Source: Symbiodinium natans (taxonomy: Eukaryota; Sar; Dinophyceae; Suessiales; Symbiodiniaceae). From it: a stretch of 64,000 bases of DNA. Of the stretch, positions 11,520 to 21,500 are shown piece by piece. How positions within the stretch are numbered: the first letter of the stretch is position 1; each line of letters opens with the position of its first letter. The notes beneath the pieces are model-generated. The model ran no database searches. It was not told the origin of the DNA and worked only from the letters and a program-made list of their open reading frames with translations. A program made the translations under genes and the position numbers. The stretch spans positions 22,501-86,500 of the forward strand of contig CAJNDS010002653.1 of assembly GCA_905221605.1 (NCBI GenBank), given 5' to 3'.

Positions 11520-12135
11520 ATTTAATTCATTAAATTCCTTAATTTCCACTTTCCCCCTGGAATTTAATGAATTTAATCAATTAATTCAATTAATTCATTT
11601 ATTTCCAAAGGGGGGGGGGAATTAATTGAATTAGTTGAATTAATTGAATTAATTGAATTAATTGAATTAATTGAATTAATTGAATTAATTGAACCCCCCC
11701 CTTTGGAAATAAATGAATTAATTGAATTAATTGAATTAATTGAATTAATTGAATTAATTCAATTAATTCAATTAATTCCACCTCCCCTTTGGAAATAAAT
11801 GAATTAATTGAATTAATTGAATTTGTTGAATTATTTCGATTAATTCAATTAATTCAATTAATTCATTTATTTCCAAATGGGGGGGATTCCCCAGCCCCCA
11901 CCCCTCCCCCCCCTTTGGAAATAAGTGAATTAATTGAATTAATTGAATTAATTCAATTAATTCAATTAATTCAATTAATTCAATTAATTCAATTAATTCA
12001 ATTAATTCATTTATTTCCAAAGGGGGGGTGGAATTAATTGAATTAATTGAATTAATTGAATTAATTCAATGAATTCAATTAATTCAATTAATTCATTTAT
12101 TTCCAAATGGGGGGGATTCCCCAGACCCCACCCCC
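11520..12135. repeat. AATTAATTG/AATTAATTC strand-switching array 1
   Basis: A 9-bp unit (gaattaatt) runs in one orientation and then flips to its complement (aattaattc) within each cassette. Cassettes begin ccctttggaaataaatg and end catttatttccaaaggg, so each is a near-perfect palindrome. Because 9 is a multiple of 3, every frame yields LIELIELIQL-like peptides. These are not genes. Confidence 0.95.
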
Positions 12136-12137
12136 CC

Positions 12138-12239
12138 AGCTCGAAATTTTGCCCGGAGGCTGCCCGGCAAAATTTGGCCAAATCGAGCCGCGCCTTTCTG
12201 GAGGCCCGAAATGATTTAAACTATCGCGGCTCGATTTGG
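12138..12239. repeat. 60-bp GGCTCGATTTGGCC palindrome unit (cut by gap)
   Basis: The 60-bp palindrome reads ctcgaaattttgcccggagg, then gctgcccgg, then caaaatttggccaaatcgag. It is followed by the cap sequence atttaaactatcgcggctcg. The same modules occur at 18098-18532 and 19688-19945. The assembly gap begins inside the next unit. Confidence 0.85.
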
Positions 12240-12339
12240 NNNNNNNNNNNNNNNNNNNNNNNNNNNNNNNNNNNNNNNNNNNNNNNNNNNNNNNNNNNNN
12301 NNNNNNNNNNNNNNNNNNNNNNNNNNNNNNNNNNNNNNN
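12240..12339. other. Assembly gap (100 N)
   Basis: Exactly 100 undetermined bases. It is a conventional scaffold gap of unknown true length, placed where palindromic repeats would block assembly. Confidence 1.
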
Positions 12340-12344
12340 TCCTG

Positions 12345-14460
12345 TGAGTTATCAAAAGGAATGCAATATTATGGGGAGAGCAATGGAAAAAAAGAGTGGA
12401 AGAGAAATTAAGACAGGAGAGGGAGGTGCAAAAATAAGGCAAAGAGAAGATGGTGCCGTTTTCATCTCACCTCTCGTTCTTATCTTCCTCTTCTCTGGTT
12501 CTTTTCCCTGTGAAATAAAAAAAACAAAAGGAAGGACAATGAACATATAAAGGAACCCGTTTTCGTTTTCCGTTTGGGCACAAGGAAAAAAAACAGAGGC
12601 GATAGGGCGAGAGGAGGGGTTTGCTGAAGCATGGGGAGGGTGTACGGGCAAGGGGCCAACTCCGCCCACTTCCCCCATCCATTGAAAGAGGAAAAGGAAC
12701 AGGGCCTCCATGCCCCTCTTATTCTTCCTTTCTTGCGTTTTTGTCGTTTAGAAGGGAACAGGAGAAGAGGAGGGAGAGAGAAGGAGAGAGGAGACATAAA
12801 AAGGGTTGCATTTTTAAGGGGAAGAGCAAAGAAAAGACCAGAAGAGAGATGATGGGAGAAGAGGGGGAGACAAAACAAGGCGCACAGAAAATGGGCAGAT
12901 AAGAAGAGAGGAAAGGGAATGACCAAGTACAATGAGGAGTTCTTCAACTTCCCTCCCTATCTCTTATGTTACTTTTCCTTCTTGTGGGGTGTCCCTTTTT
13001 CTCTTGAAGATGCAGAAAACGATTGAAAAGGACACCCGTTCCATCGCCCATATGTAGGGAAAAAGAGAGAGAATCATGAGCATCAGCTGGGCTTGCTGCC
13101 AATCCAACATGGGCGTCCCTTTTAATCGCATTCTGTGTCCTTTTTTCTCGCTTGAAGATGCAGAAAACGATCCAAAAGCACATCTGGTGGAGGAAGAGAG
13201 AAGGAGAGAGGAGAGATACCAAGGATTGCATATTTAATGGGAAGAGCAAGGAAGAGAATAGAAGACAGATGAATAGAGAAGATGGCGCTCTTCTTTATCT
13301 ATTCTCTCTCCCTTGTTTCTCCCTTCCCTCTTTCTTTTCGAAATGAGAAAAACAAAATGGAAGAACTATGAGAAGGAGAAGAGTAAGGAAAGGAACAGAA
13401 GAGATAGGCCGAGAGGATGAAGATGATGGAGTATTATGGAAAGGCTCACGCGCAAGGAGTCACCCTCTGCTTACCTTTCCACTGCTTTATCATATGAGTT
13501 CCTTTCTTGTGTTTTATCAGTTAAAAGGAAGCGGAAGAAGAGAAGGGAAAGGGAAGTGAGAGAGGAAAGATAACAAGGATGCTATGTTTCCCGAAGCGTG
13601 CTGCAAGGACTAGAAGAGACAGGAAGCAAGGAGACGGAATCACAAAATAAGGCGCAAAGCTGTACATATCATCTCTCCCTTGTCTCTCCCTATTCCCTTT
13701 CGAACTAGAAAAACCATTCTTGCTTTTCACAGATAGGTTCCCTCTCTCCTCTTCAGGAAATCCCCTTTCCCTTATGTTGCTTTTTGAAGCGAATAAGAAA
13801 AATAGCAGATAAGAAGAGAGGAAAGGGTCAATTTCCCTCCCTATCTCTTATGTTGTTTTTCCTTCTTGTGGGGTGTCCCTGTTTCTCTTGAAGATGCAGA
13901 AAACGATTGAAAAGGACACCCGTTCCATCGCCCATGTGTAGGGAAAGAGAGAGAATCATGAGCATCAGCTGGGCTTGCTGCCAATCCAACATGGGCGTCC
14001 CTTTTAATCGCAGGCTGTGTCCTTTTTTCTCGCTTGAAGATGCAGAAAACGATCCAAAAGCACATCTGTTGGAGGAAGAGAGAAGGAGAGAGGAGAGATA
14101 CCAAGGATTGCATATTTAATGGGAAGAGCAAGGAAGAGAATAGAAGACAGATGAATAGAGAAGAGGGAGAGAAAAAACAAGGCGCAGAGAAGATGGCACT
14201 CTTCTTTATCTATTCTCTCTCCCTTGTTTCTCCCTTCCCTCTTTCTTTTCGAAATGAGAAAAACAAAAAGGAAGAACTATGAGAAGGAGAAGAGTAAGGA
14301 AAGGAACAGAAGAGATAGGCCGAGAGGATGAATATGATGGAGTATTATGGAAAGGCTCACGCGCAAGGAGTCACCCTCTGCTTACCTTTCCACTGCTTAT
14401 CATATGAGTTCCTTTCTTGTGTTTTATCAGTTAAAAGGAAGCAGAAGAGAAGGGAAAAGC
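12345..14460 (+). repeat. Purine-rich tandem array with 0.88-kb duplication
   Basis: A related purine-rich module (gagaaggagagaggagagat, then a variant of aaggattgcatatttaatggg, then gcaaggaagagaatag) recurs near 12780, 13200 and 14085. Weaker versions lie near 12360 and 13545. The segment around 12950-13500 recurs at 13836-14410 with an offset of 884 bp that grows to about 911 bp because of an insertion. The plus strand is strongly purine-rich. Open frames are low-complexity (Lys/Glu/Arg or Phe/Leu/Ser) and not convincing genes. Confidence 0.85.
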
Positions 14461-14465
14461 AAAAA

Positions 14466-16727
14466 TTGAGCCCAACATTTTAGGACCAGGGCTTGCGATC
14501 TGACTCCTTGGAGCAAAAATCGATTCCAAAATCTTAGGGACCAGGGCTTGCGATGTTACTCTTTGGAGCAAGAAATGAGCCCAAAATCTTAAAGACCGGG
14601 GCTTGCGATTTCACCTTTTGGAGCAAATACTGGGCCCAAAATCTTAGGGACCAGGGCTTGCAATTTGACTCCGTGGAGCACAAATCGACCCCGAAATCTT
14701 AGGGACCAGGGCTTGCGATTTGACTCTGTGGAGCACAAATCGACCCCGACAACTTAGGGACCAGGGCTTGCGATTTGACTCTTTGGAGCAAAAATCGACC
14801 CAAAAATCTAAGGGACCAGGGCTTGCGATTTTACTCTTTGGCGCAAAAACTGGGCCCCAAATCTTAGGGACCAGGGCTTGCGATGTCACTCTTTGGAGCA
14901 AAATTGAACCAAAGTCTTAGGGACCAGGGCTTGCGATTTGACTCTTTGGAGCAAAAACTGTGCCCAAAATCTTAGGGAGCAGGGTTTGCGATTTGACTCT
15001 TTGGAGCAAAAACTGGGCCCCAAATCTTAGGGACCAGGGCTTGCGGTTTGACTCTTTGGAGCAAAAATTGAACCCAAAATCTTAGGGGCCAGGGCTTGCG
15101 ATTTGACTCTTTGAACCAAAAACTGGGCCCAAAATCTTAGGGACAAGGGCTTGCGATGTCACTCTTTGGAGCAAAAAATGAACCCAAAATCTTAGGGACC
15201 AGGGCTTGCGATTTGACTCTTTGGAGCAAAAACTGGGCCCCAAATCTTAGGGACCAGGGCTTGCGATGTCACTCTTTGGAGCAAAAAATGAACCCAAAAT
15301 CTTAGGGACCAGGGCTTGCGATTTGACTCTTCGGAGCAAAAACTGGGCCCAAGATCTTAGGGACCAGGGCTTGCGATGTCACTCTTTGGAGCAACACTGA
15401 ATGCAAAATCTTAGGGACCAGGGCCTGCGATTTGACTCTTTGGAGCAAAAATTGAACCCAAAATCTTAGGGACCAGGGCTTGCGATTTGACTCTTTGGAG
15501 CAAAAACTGGGCCCAAGATCTTAGGGACCAGGGCTTGCGATGTCACTCTTTGGAGCAAAAAATGAACCCAAAATCTTAGGGACCAGGGCTTGCGATTTGA
15601 CTCTTTGGAGCAAAAACTGGGCCCCAAATCTTAGGGACCAGGGCTTGCGATGTCACTCTTTGGAGCAAAAAACGAACCCAAAATCTTAAGGATCAGGGCT
15701 TGCGATGTCACTCTTTGGAGCAAAAATTGAACCCAAAATCTTAGGGACCAGGACTTGCGATGTCACTCTTTGGAGCAAAAACTGGGCCCCAAATCTTAGG
15801 GACCAGGGCTTGCGATGTCACTCTTTGGAGCAAACAATGAACCCAAAATCTTAGGGACCAGGGCTTGCGATGTTACTCTTTGGAGCAAAAACTGGGCCCC
15901 AAATCTTAGGGACCAGGGCTTGCGATGTCACTCTTTGCAGCAAAAATTGAACCCAAAATCTTAGGGACCAGGACTTGCGATGTCACTCTTTGGAGCAAAA
16001 ACTGGGCCCCCAATCTTAGGGACCAGAGCTTGCGATGTCACTCTTTGGAGCAAAAATTGAACCCAAAATCTTAGGGACCAGGGCTGGCGATTTGACTCTT
16101 CGGAGCAAAAACTGGGCCCCAAATCTTAGGGACCAGGGCTTGCGATGTTACTCTTTGGAGCAAAGATTGAACCCAAAATCTTAGGGACCAGGGCTTGCGA
16201 TTTGACCCTTTGGAGCAAAAACTGGGCCCAAAATCTTAGGGACCAGGGCTTGCGATTTGACTCTTTGGAGCAACTGGGGCCAAGATCTTAGGGACCAGGG
16301 CTTGCGATGTCACTCTTTTGGGCAAGAAATGAGCCCAAAATCTTAGGGAGCAGGGCTTGCGATTTGACCCTTTGGAGCAAAAACTGTGCCCCAAATCTTA
16401 GGGACCAGGGCTTGCGGTTTGACTCTGTGCAGCAAAAATTGAACCCGAAATCTTCGGGACCAGGGCTTGCGATCAGGGCTTGCTTTGGAGCAAAAAACTG
16501 AGTCCAAAATCTTAGGGACCAGGGCTTGCGATTTGACTCTTTGGAGCAAAAACTGGGCCCCAAATAATAGGGACCAGGGCTTGCGATGTTACTCTTTGGG
16601 GCAAGAAATGAGCCCAAAATCTTAGGGGCCAGGGCTTGCGATGTTACTCTTTGGGGCAAGAAATGAGCTCAAAATCTTAGGGACCAGGGCTTGCGATGTC
16701 ACTTTTTGGAGCAAAAACTGTGCCCTA
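14466..16727 (+). repeat. 55-bp satellite (about 41 copies)
   Basis: The unit is built from aatcttagggaccagggctt, gcgat(ttg/gtc)actcttt, and ggagcaaaaactgggccc or a variant. Successive ccagggc sites are 54-55 bp apart. Two variants, gatttgactc with one linker and gatgtcactc with another, often alternate, giving a roughly 110-bp dimeric higher-order repeat in parts. The minus-strand open frames (QALVPKI-like) are satellite products. Confidence 0.95.
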
Positions 16728-17105
16728 GTATTGGGGGGAGGAGGGCTCGTGATTTAGTATTGGTGATTTAGTATTGGGAGGAGGCCCGGGCTCGTACATT
16801 AGTATTGGGGGGAAGCCCGGCTCGTGATTTAGTATTGCGGGAGGCCCGGGCTCGTGATTTAGTATTGGGGGGAGGCCCGGGCTCGTGATTTAGTATTGGT
16901 GGGAGGCCCGGCCTCGTAATTTGGAGGCCCGGGCTCGTGATTTAGCCCGGGCTCGTGATTTAGTATTGGGGGGAGGCCCGGGCTCGTGATTTAGTATTGC
17001 GGGAAGGCCCGGGCTCGTAATTTAGTATTGGGGGGAGGCCCGGGGTCGTGATTTAGTATTGGGGGGAGGCCCGGGCTCGTGGTTTAGTATTGGGGGGAGG
17101 AGGAT
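16728..17105 (+). repeat. CCCGGGCTCGTGATTTAGTATTG satellite, plus orientation
   Basis: About 31- to 33-bp units of the form ttagtattggggggaggc, then ccgggctcgtgat, repeat roughly 11 times, some truncated. The same satellite lies in the opposite orientation at 20135-20427, so the two form inverted arms about 3 kb apart. Confidence 0.9.
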
Positions 17106-17119
17106 GCCCCAGCCCCCAC

Positions 17120-18095
17120 CCCCCAAATGAATTACTTGAATTAATTGAAATAATTGAATTAATTCAATTAATTCAATTAATTGATTTATTTCCAAAGGTG
17201 AGGTGGAATTAATTTAATTAATTGAATTAATTCAATTATTTCAACTAATTCAAGTAATTCATTTATTTCCAAATGGGGGATTCCCCAGCCCCCACCCCCC
17301 CCCCCTTTGGAAATAAATGAATTAATTCAATTAATTCAATTAATTGAATTAATTGAATTAATTCAATTAATTCAATTAATTCAATTAATTCATTTATTTC
17401 CAAAGGGGAGGTGGAATTAATTGAATTAATTGAATTAATTCAATTATTTCAATTAATTCAATTAATTCATGTATTTCCAAATGGGGGGGATTCCCCAGCC
17501 CCCACCCCCCCCCTTTGGAAATAAATGAATTAATTGAATTAATTGAATTAATTGAATTAATTGAATTAATTGAATTAATTGAATGAATTGAATGAATTGA
17601 ATTTCAATTAATTCAATTAATTCATTTATTTCCAAAGGGGAGGTGGAATTAATTGAATTAGTTGAATTAATTCAATTATTTCAATTAATTCAATTAATTC
17701 AATTAATTCAATTATTTCCAAAGGGGGGGGAGGGGTGGGGGCTGGGGAATCCCCCCATTTGGAAATAATTGAATTAATTGAATTAATTGAATTAATTGAA
17801 TTAATTGAATTAATTGAATTAATTGAATTAATTGAATTAATTGAATTAATTGAATTAATTGAATCAATTCAATTAATTCAATTAATTCAATCAATTCAAT
17901 TAATTCAATTAATTCCACCCCCCCCCTTTGGAAATAAATGAATTAATTGAATTAATTTAATTAATTCAATTAATTCAATTAATTCAATTAATTCAACTAA
18001 TTCAATTAATTCAATTAATTCATTTATTTCCAAAGGGGGGGGGTGGGGGCTGGGGAATCCCCCCCATTTGGAAATGAATGAACTAATTGAACGAA
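17120..18095. repeat. AATTAATTG/C strand-switching array 2
   Basis: Several palindromic cassettes of the 9-bp unit are joined by G-rich or C-rich linkers (for example ggggattccccagcccccac). Cassette caps are tttggaaataaatg and its complement. No gene. Confidence 0.95.
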
Positions 18096-18097
18096 AT

Positions 18098-18532
18098 TAT
18101 TTAAACTATCGCGGCTCGATTTGGCCAAATTTTGCCGGGCAGCCTGCGGGCAAAATTTGGCCAAATCGGGCTGCTCTTCGTATGCCATGAGAAATGCGCG
18201 GCTCGATGTGGCCAAATTTTGCCCGGAGGCTGCCCGGCAAAATTTGGCCAAATCGAGCCGCGCATTTCTCAGCGCGTACGACGAGCAGCCCGATTTGGCC
18301 AAATTTTGCCCGCAGACTTCCCGGCAAAATTTGGCCAAACCGAGCCGCGATAGTTTAAATAATTTCGGGCCTCCAGAAAGGCACGGCTCGATTTGGCCAG
18401 ATTTTGCCGGGCAGTCTGCGGGCAAAATTTGGCCAAATCGGGCTGCTCGTCGAACGCGATGAGAAATGCGCGGCTCGATTTGGCCAAATTTTGCCGGGCA
18501 GCCTCCGGGCAAAATTTGGCCAAATCGAGCTG
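18098..18532. repeat. Array of 60-bp GC-core palindromes
   Basis: About six units with arms gctcgatttggccaaatttt and the complement surround a core such as gcccggaggctgcccggc. The array is bounded by tttaaactatcgcggctcg on the left and its complement near 18345, so palindromes are nested in a larger palindrome. In-frame peptides (KFCRAASGQNLAKSSRAFL) arise on both strands from the repeat itself. Confidence 0.9.
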
Positions 18533-18544
18533 GGGGGGTGGGGT

Positions 18545-19235
18545 CTGGGGAATCCCCCCCATTTGGAAATAAATGAATTAATTGAATTAATTGAATTAAT
18601 TGAATTAATTCAATTAATTAAATTAATTCAATTAATTCCACCCCCCCTTTGGAAATAAATGAATTAATTGAATTAATTGAATTAATTGAATTAATTGAAT
18701 TAATTGAATTAATTGAATTAATTGAATTAATTGAATTAATTGAATTAATTGAATTAATTCAATTGATTCAATTAATTCATTTATTTCCAAAGGGGGGGGA
18801 GGGGTGGGGGCTGGGGAATCCCCCCCATTTGGAAATAAATGAATTAATTGAATTAATTGAATTAATCGAAATAATTCAACTAATTCAATTAATTCAATTA
18901 ATTCATTTATTTCCAAAGGGGAGGTGGAATTAATTGAATTAATTGAATTAATTCCAATTAATTCAATTAATTCAAGTAATTCCACCCCCCCTTTGGAAAT
19001 AAATGAATTAATTGAATTAATTGAATTAATTGAGTTAATTGAATTAATTCAATTAATTCAATTAATTCATTTATTTCCAAAGGGGGGGTTCAATTAATTC
19101 AATTAATTCAATTAATTCAATTAATTCAATTAATTCAACTAATTCAATTAATTCCACCCCCCCCTTTGGAAATAAATGAATTAATTGAATTAATTGATTA
19201 AATTCATTAAATTCCAGGGGGAAAGTGGAAATTAA
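18545..19235. repeat. AATTAATTG/C strand-switching array 3
   Basis: The same 9-bp cassettes, with caps ccctttggaaataaatg and complements. The longest uninterrupted run in one orientation is near 18660-18760. Confidence 0.95.
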
Positions 19236-19280
19236 GGAATTTAATGAACTAATTCTGTCTGTGCAACCCTACAGGACCTA

Positions 19281-19383
19281 AAATAGGGTCTATTTGGAAC
19301 ATGGCTCTTGTGAATAAGTATACGTTTTGGGGCCTGTTTTCCTCTTGTAAATACGATTCCCAGCTTCCAAATAGACCCTATTT
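19281..19383 (-). mobile_element. 103-bp foldback element, copy 2
   Basis: Arms AAATAGGGTCTATTTGGAA (19281-19299) and complement (19365-19383) enclose a 65-bp core. The core, flanks and neighbouring aatttaatgaa sequence match copy 1 in reverse, so the inverted similarity extends beyond the arms to about 180 bp. Confidence 0.8.
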
Positions 19384-19399
19384 AAGCTGCACACGGGGG

Positions 19400-19687
19400 G
19401 GGGCATTTGGAAATAAATGAATTAAATGAATTAATTGAATTAATTGAATTAATTGAATTAATTGAATTAATTGAATTAATTGAATTAATTCAATTAATTC
19501 AATTAATTCAACTAATTCAATTAATTCCAAAAGGGGGGATGAATTAATTGAATTAATTCTAAATGGAGGGGGGAGGTGGGGATGGGGAATTCCAAAAGGG
19601 GGGATGAATTAATTAAATTAATTCCAAATGGAGGGGGGAGGTGGGGATGGGGGGGGCGAGGCCCCCCCTCCATTTGGAAATAAATGA
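19400..19687. repeat. AATTAATTG/C array 4 with G-rich linkers
   Basis: One cassette of 9-bp units is followed by two copies of a segment with ggaggggggaggtggggatgg and aattccaaaaggggggatg. Confidence 0.85.
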
Positions 19688-19945
19688 ATAGGCGCGGCTC
19701 GATTTGGCCAAATTTTGCCGGGCAGCCTCCGGGCAAAATTTGGCCAAATCGAGCCACGCATTTCTCATCCCCATGGCCAAATTTTGCCCGGAAGCTGCCC
19801 GGCAAAATTTGGCCAAATCGAGCCGCGATAGTTTAAAAATTTCGGGCCTTCAGAAAGGCGCGGCTCGATTTGGCCAAATTTTGCCCGGAGGCTGCCCGGC
19901 AAAATTTGGCCAAATCGAGCCGCGCATTTCTCATCGCGTTCGACC
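19688..19945. repeat. 60-bp palindromes, third locus
   Basis: About three units with gctcgatttggccaaatttt arms and complements, including the tttaaa...cgatag cap. It ends at ctcatcgcgttcgacc, the inter-unit spacer also seen near 18450. Confidence 0.85.
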
Positions 19946-19949
19946 CCCC

Positions 19950-20125
19950 ATTTGGAAATAAATGAATTAATTGAATTAATTGAATTAATTGAAATAATTG
20001 AATTAATTGAATTAATTCAATTAATTCCACCTCCCCTTTGGAAAAAAATGAATTAATTGAATTAATTGAATTAATTCAATTATTTCAATTAATTCAATTA
20101 ATTCATTTATTTCCAAATGGGGGGT
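19950..20125. repeat. AATTAATTG/C array 5
   Basis: Two cassettes of the 9-bp unit with the usual tttggaaataaatg cap. The second is capped tttggaaaaaaatg. Confidence 0.9.
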
Positions 20126-20134
20126 GGGGGCTGG

Positions 20135-20427
20135 GGAATCCTCCTCCCCCCAATACTAAACCACGAGCCCGGGCCTCCCCCCAATACTAAATCACGAGCC
20201 CGGGCCTCCCCCCAATACTAAATTACGAGCCCGGCCTTCCCGCAATACTAAATCACGAGCCCGGGCCTCCCCCCAATACTAAATCACGAGCCCGGGCTAA
20301 ATCACGAGCCCGGCCTCCAAATTACGAGGCCGGGCCTCCCCCCAATACTAAATCACGAGCCCGGGCCTCCCCCCAATACTAAATCACGAGCCCGGGCCTC
20401 CCCGCAATACTAATTTACGAGCCCGGA
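20135..20427 (-). repeat. CCCGGGCTCGTGATTTAGTATTG satellite, minus orientation
   Basis: About nine units of cccccaatactaaatcacg followed by agcccgggcc, the reverse complement of the satellite at 16728-17105. The order of truncated units also mirrors that array, including the truncated pair near 20290-20330. Confidence 0.9.
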
Positions 20428-20439
20428 ATGGTGCCCCCC

Positions 20440-21022
20440 GCCATTTTGAATTAATTGAATTAATTGAATTAATTGAATTAATTGAATTAATTGAATTAAT
20501 TGAATTAATTGAATTAATTGAATTAATTGAATTAATTGAATTAATTCAATTAATTCACCCCCCATTTGGAATTAATTGAATTAATTCAATTAATTCCATT
20601 AATTCAATTAATTCCATTAATTCATTTAATTCAATTAATTCCAAAAGGGGGGGGGGGTGAATTAATTCAATTAATTCAATTATTTCCAAATGGTGCCCCC
20701 CACCCCCGCCCCCAGCCCCGAGCCCCCCACCCCCCCATATGGAATTAATTGAATTAATTGAATTAATTGAATTAATTGAATTAATTGAATTAACTGAATT
20801 AATTGAATTAATTCAATTAATTCACCCCTCATTTGGAATTAATTGAATTAATTGAATTAATTCAATTAATTCCATTAATTCAATTAATTCCATTAATTCA
20901 TTTAATTCAATTAATTCCAAAAGGGGGGGGGGTGAATTAATTGAATTTATTCAATTAATTCAATTAATTCAACCTCCCCAAGTGTAAATAAATGAATTAA
21001 TTGAATTAATTGAATTAAATTC
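20440..21022. repeat. AATTAATTG/C array 6
   Basis: Long runs of the 9-bp unit with cassettes ending in ccattaattcatttaattc and G-rich linkers. It abuts foldback copy 3. Confidence 0.9.
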
Positions 21023-21047
21023 TGTCTTGGCAACCCTACAGAACCCA

Positions 21048-21150
21048 AAATAGGGTCTATTTGGAAGTTGTCTCTTGTAAATAAGTATACGTTTTGGGGC
21101 CTGATTTCCTCTTTAAAACACGAGTCTCAGCTTCCAAATAGACCCTATTT
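21048..21150 (-). mobile_element. 103-bp foldback element, copy 3
   Basis: Same 19-bp arms (21048-21066 and 21132-21150) and same length as the other two copies, with several substitutions in the core, so it is the most diverged. It is followed by aagctgcacac, a G tract and the right end of the 10.5-kb block. Confidence 0.8.
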
Positions 21151-21201
21151 AAGCTGCACACGGGGGGGGGGGGTGTGTGGATCACAGAAACCGGCGGCGG
21201 T

Positions 21202-21297
21202 AACAACAAGAGGGAGGACAACACCACTTTACCAACATTAGCGGGGAGGACATGTGTCTGTACCTGATGCAGCCTGAGTCAAGCTACCTGTTCACAG
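21202..21297 (+). repeat. Continuation of duplicated unit, right of the insertion
   Basis: From AACAACAAGAGGGAGGAC to ctgttcacagct the sequence matches 22130-22226 with a few substitutions. It is the right-hand part of the duplicated unit interrupted at 10701. Confidence 0.8.
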
Positions 21298-21500
21298 CTC
21301 AAGCGGCGCCGTCCGGGTACCTCTGCGTCTGCAAGTTGGATGATCCCGATGACATGTCTGTGCTCGCACTCACTCATGCCACAAAGCCTACTGCAGATGA
21401 TCCCGATGACTGAGTATCTCAGTCAGCAGAGCTCAGTCAATCCCGGATGCCCGGGTCTTCTGGGATCTGGCCCCGTGACGGGACAACACGCCAGAACCAT

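Larger units (their letters stand above)
10702..21201. mobile_element. 10.5-kb palindrome-rich insertion with terminal inverted repeats
   Basis: The left end (10702 onward) has CGCCGGTTTCTG, then CGATCC and a C tract. The right end at 21201, read on the minus strand, has CGCCGGTTTCTG, then TGATCC and a C tract, so the ends are imperfect inverted repeats of about 30 bp. AACAA flanks both sides (10697-10701 and 21202-21206). An uninterrupted copy of the target exists at 22127-22137. Inside are satellites, AATTAATT arrays, 60-bp palindromes and three foldback elements, with no protein-coding gene seen. It contains the assembly gap, so a composite or misassembled origin is possible. Confidence 0.6.

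Noticed and set aside
11599-12037. Open frames rich in LIELIQLIQL as coding regions
   Set aside because: They are read-throughs of the 9-bp AATTAATT unit, which keeps frames open on both strands.
14644-16659. Frames with QALVPKI repeats as a repeat protein
   Set aside because: They follow the 55-bp satellite. The unit length is not a multiple of three and the frames end quickly.
18024-18562. 162-codon and related frames (KFGQIEPRISH-like) as genes
   Set aside because: The same peptides arise on both strands from 60-bp palindromes, so openness is a repeat property.
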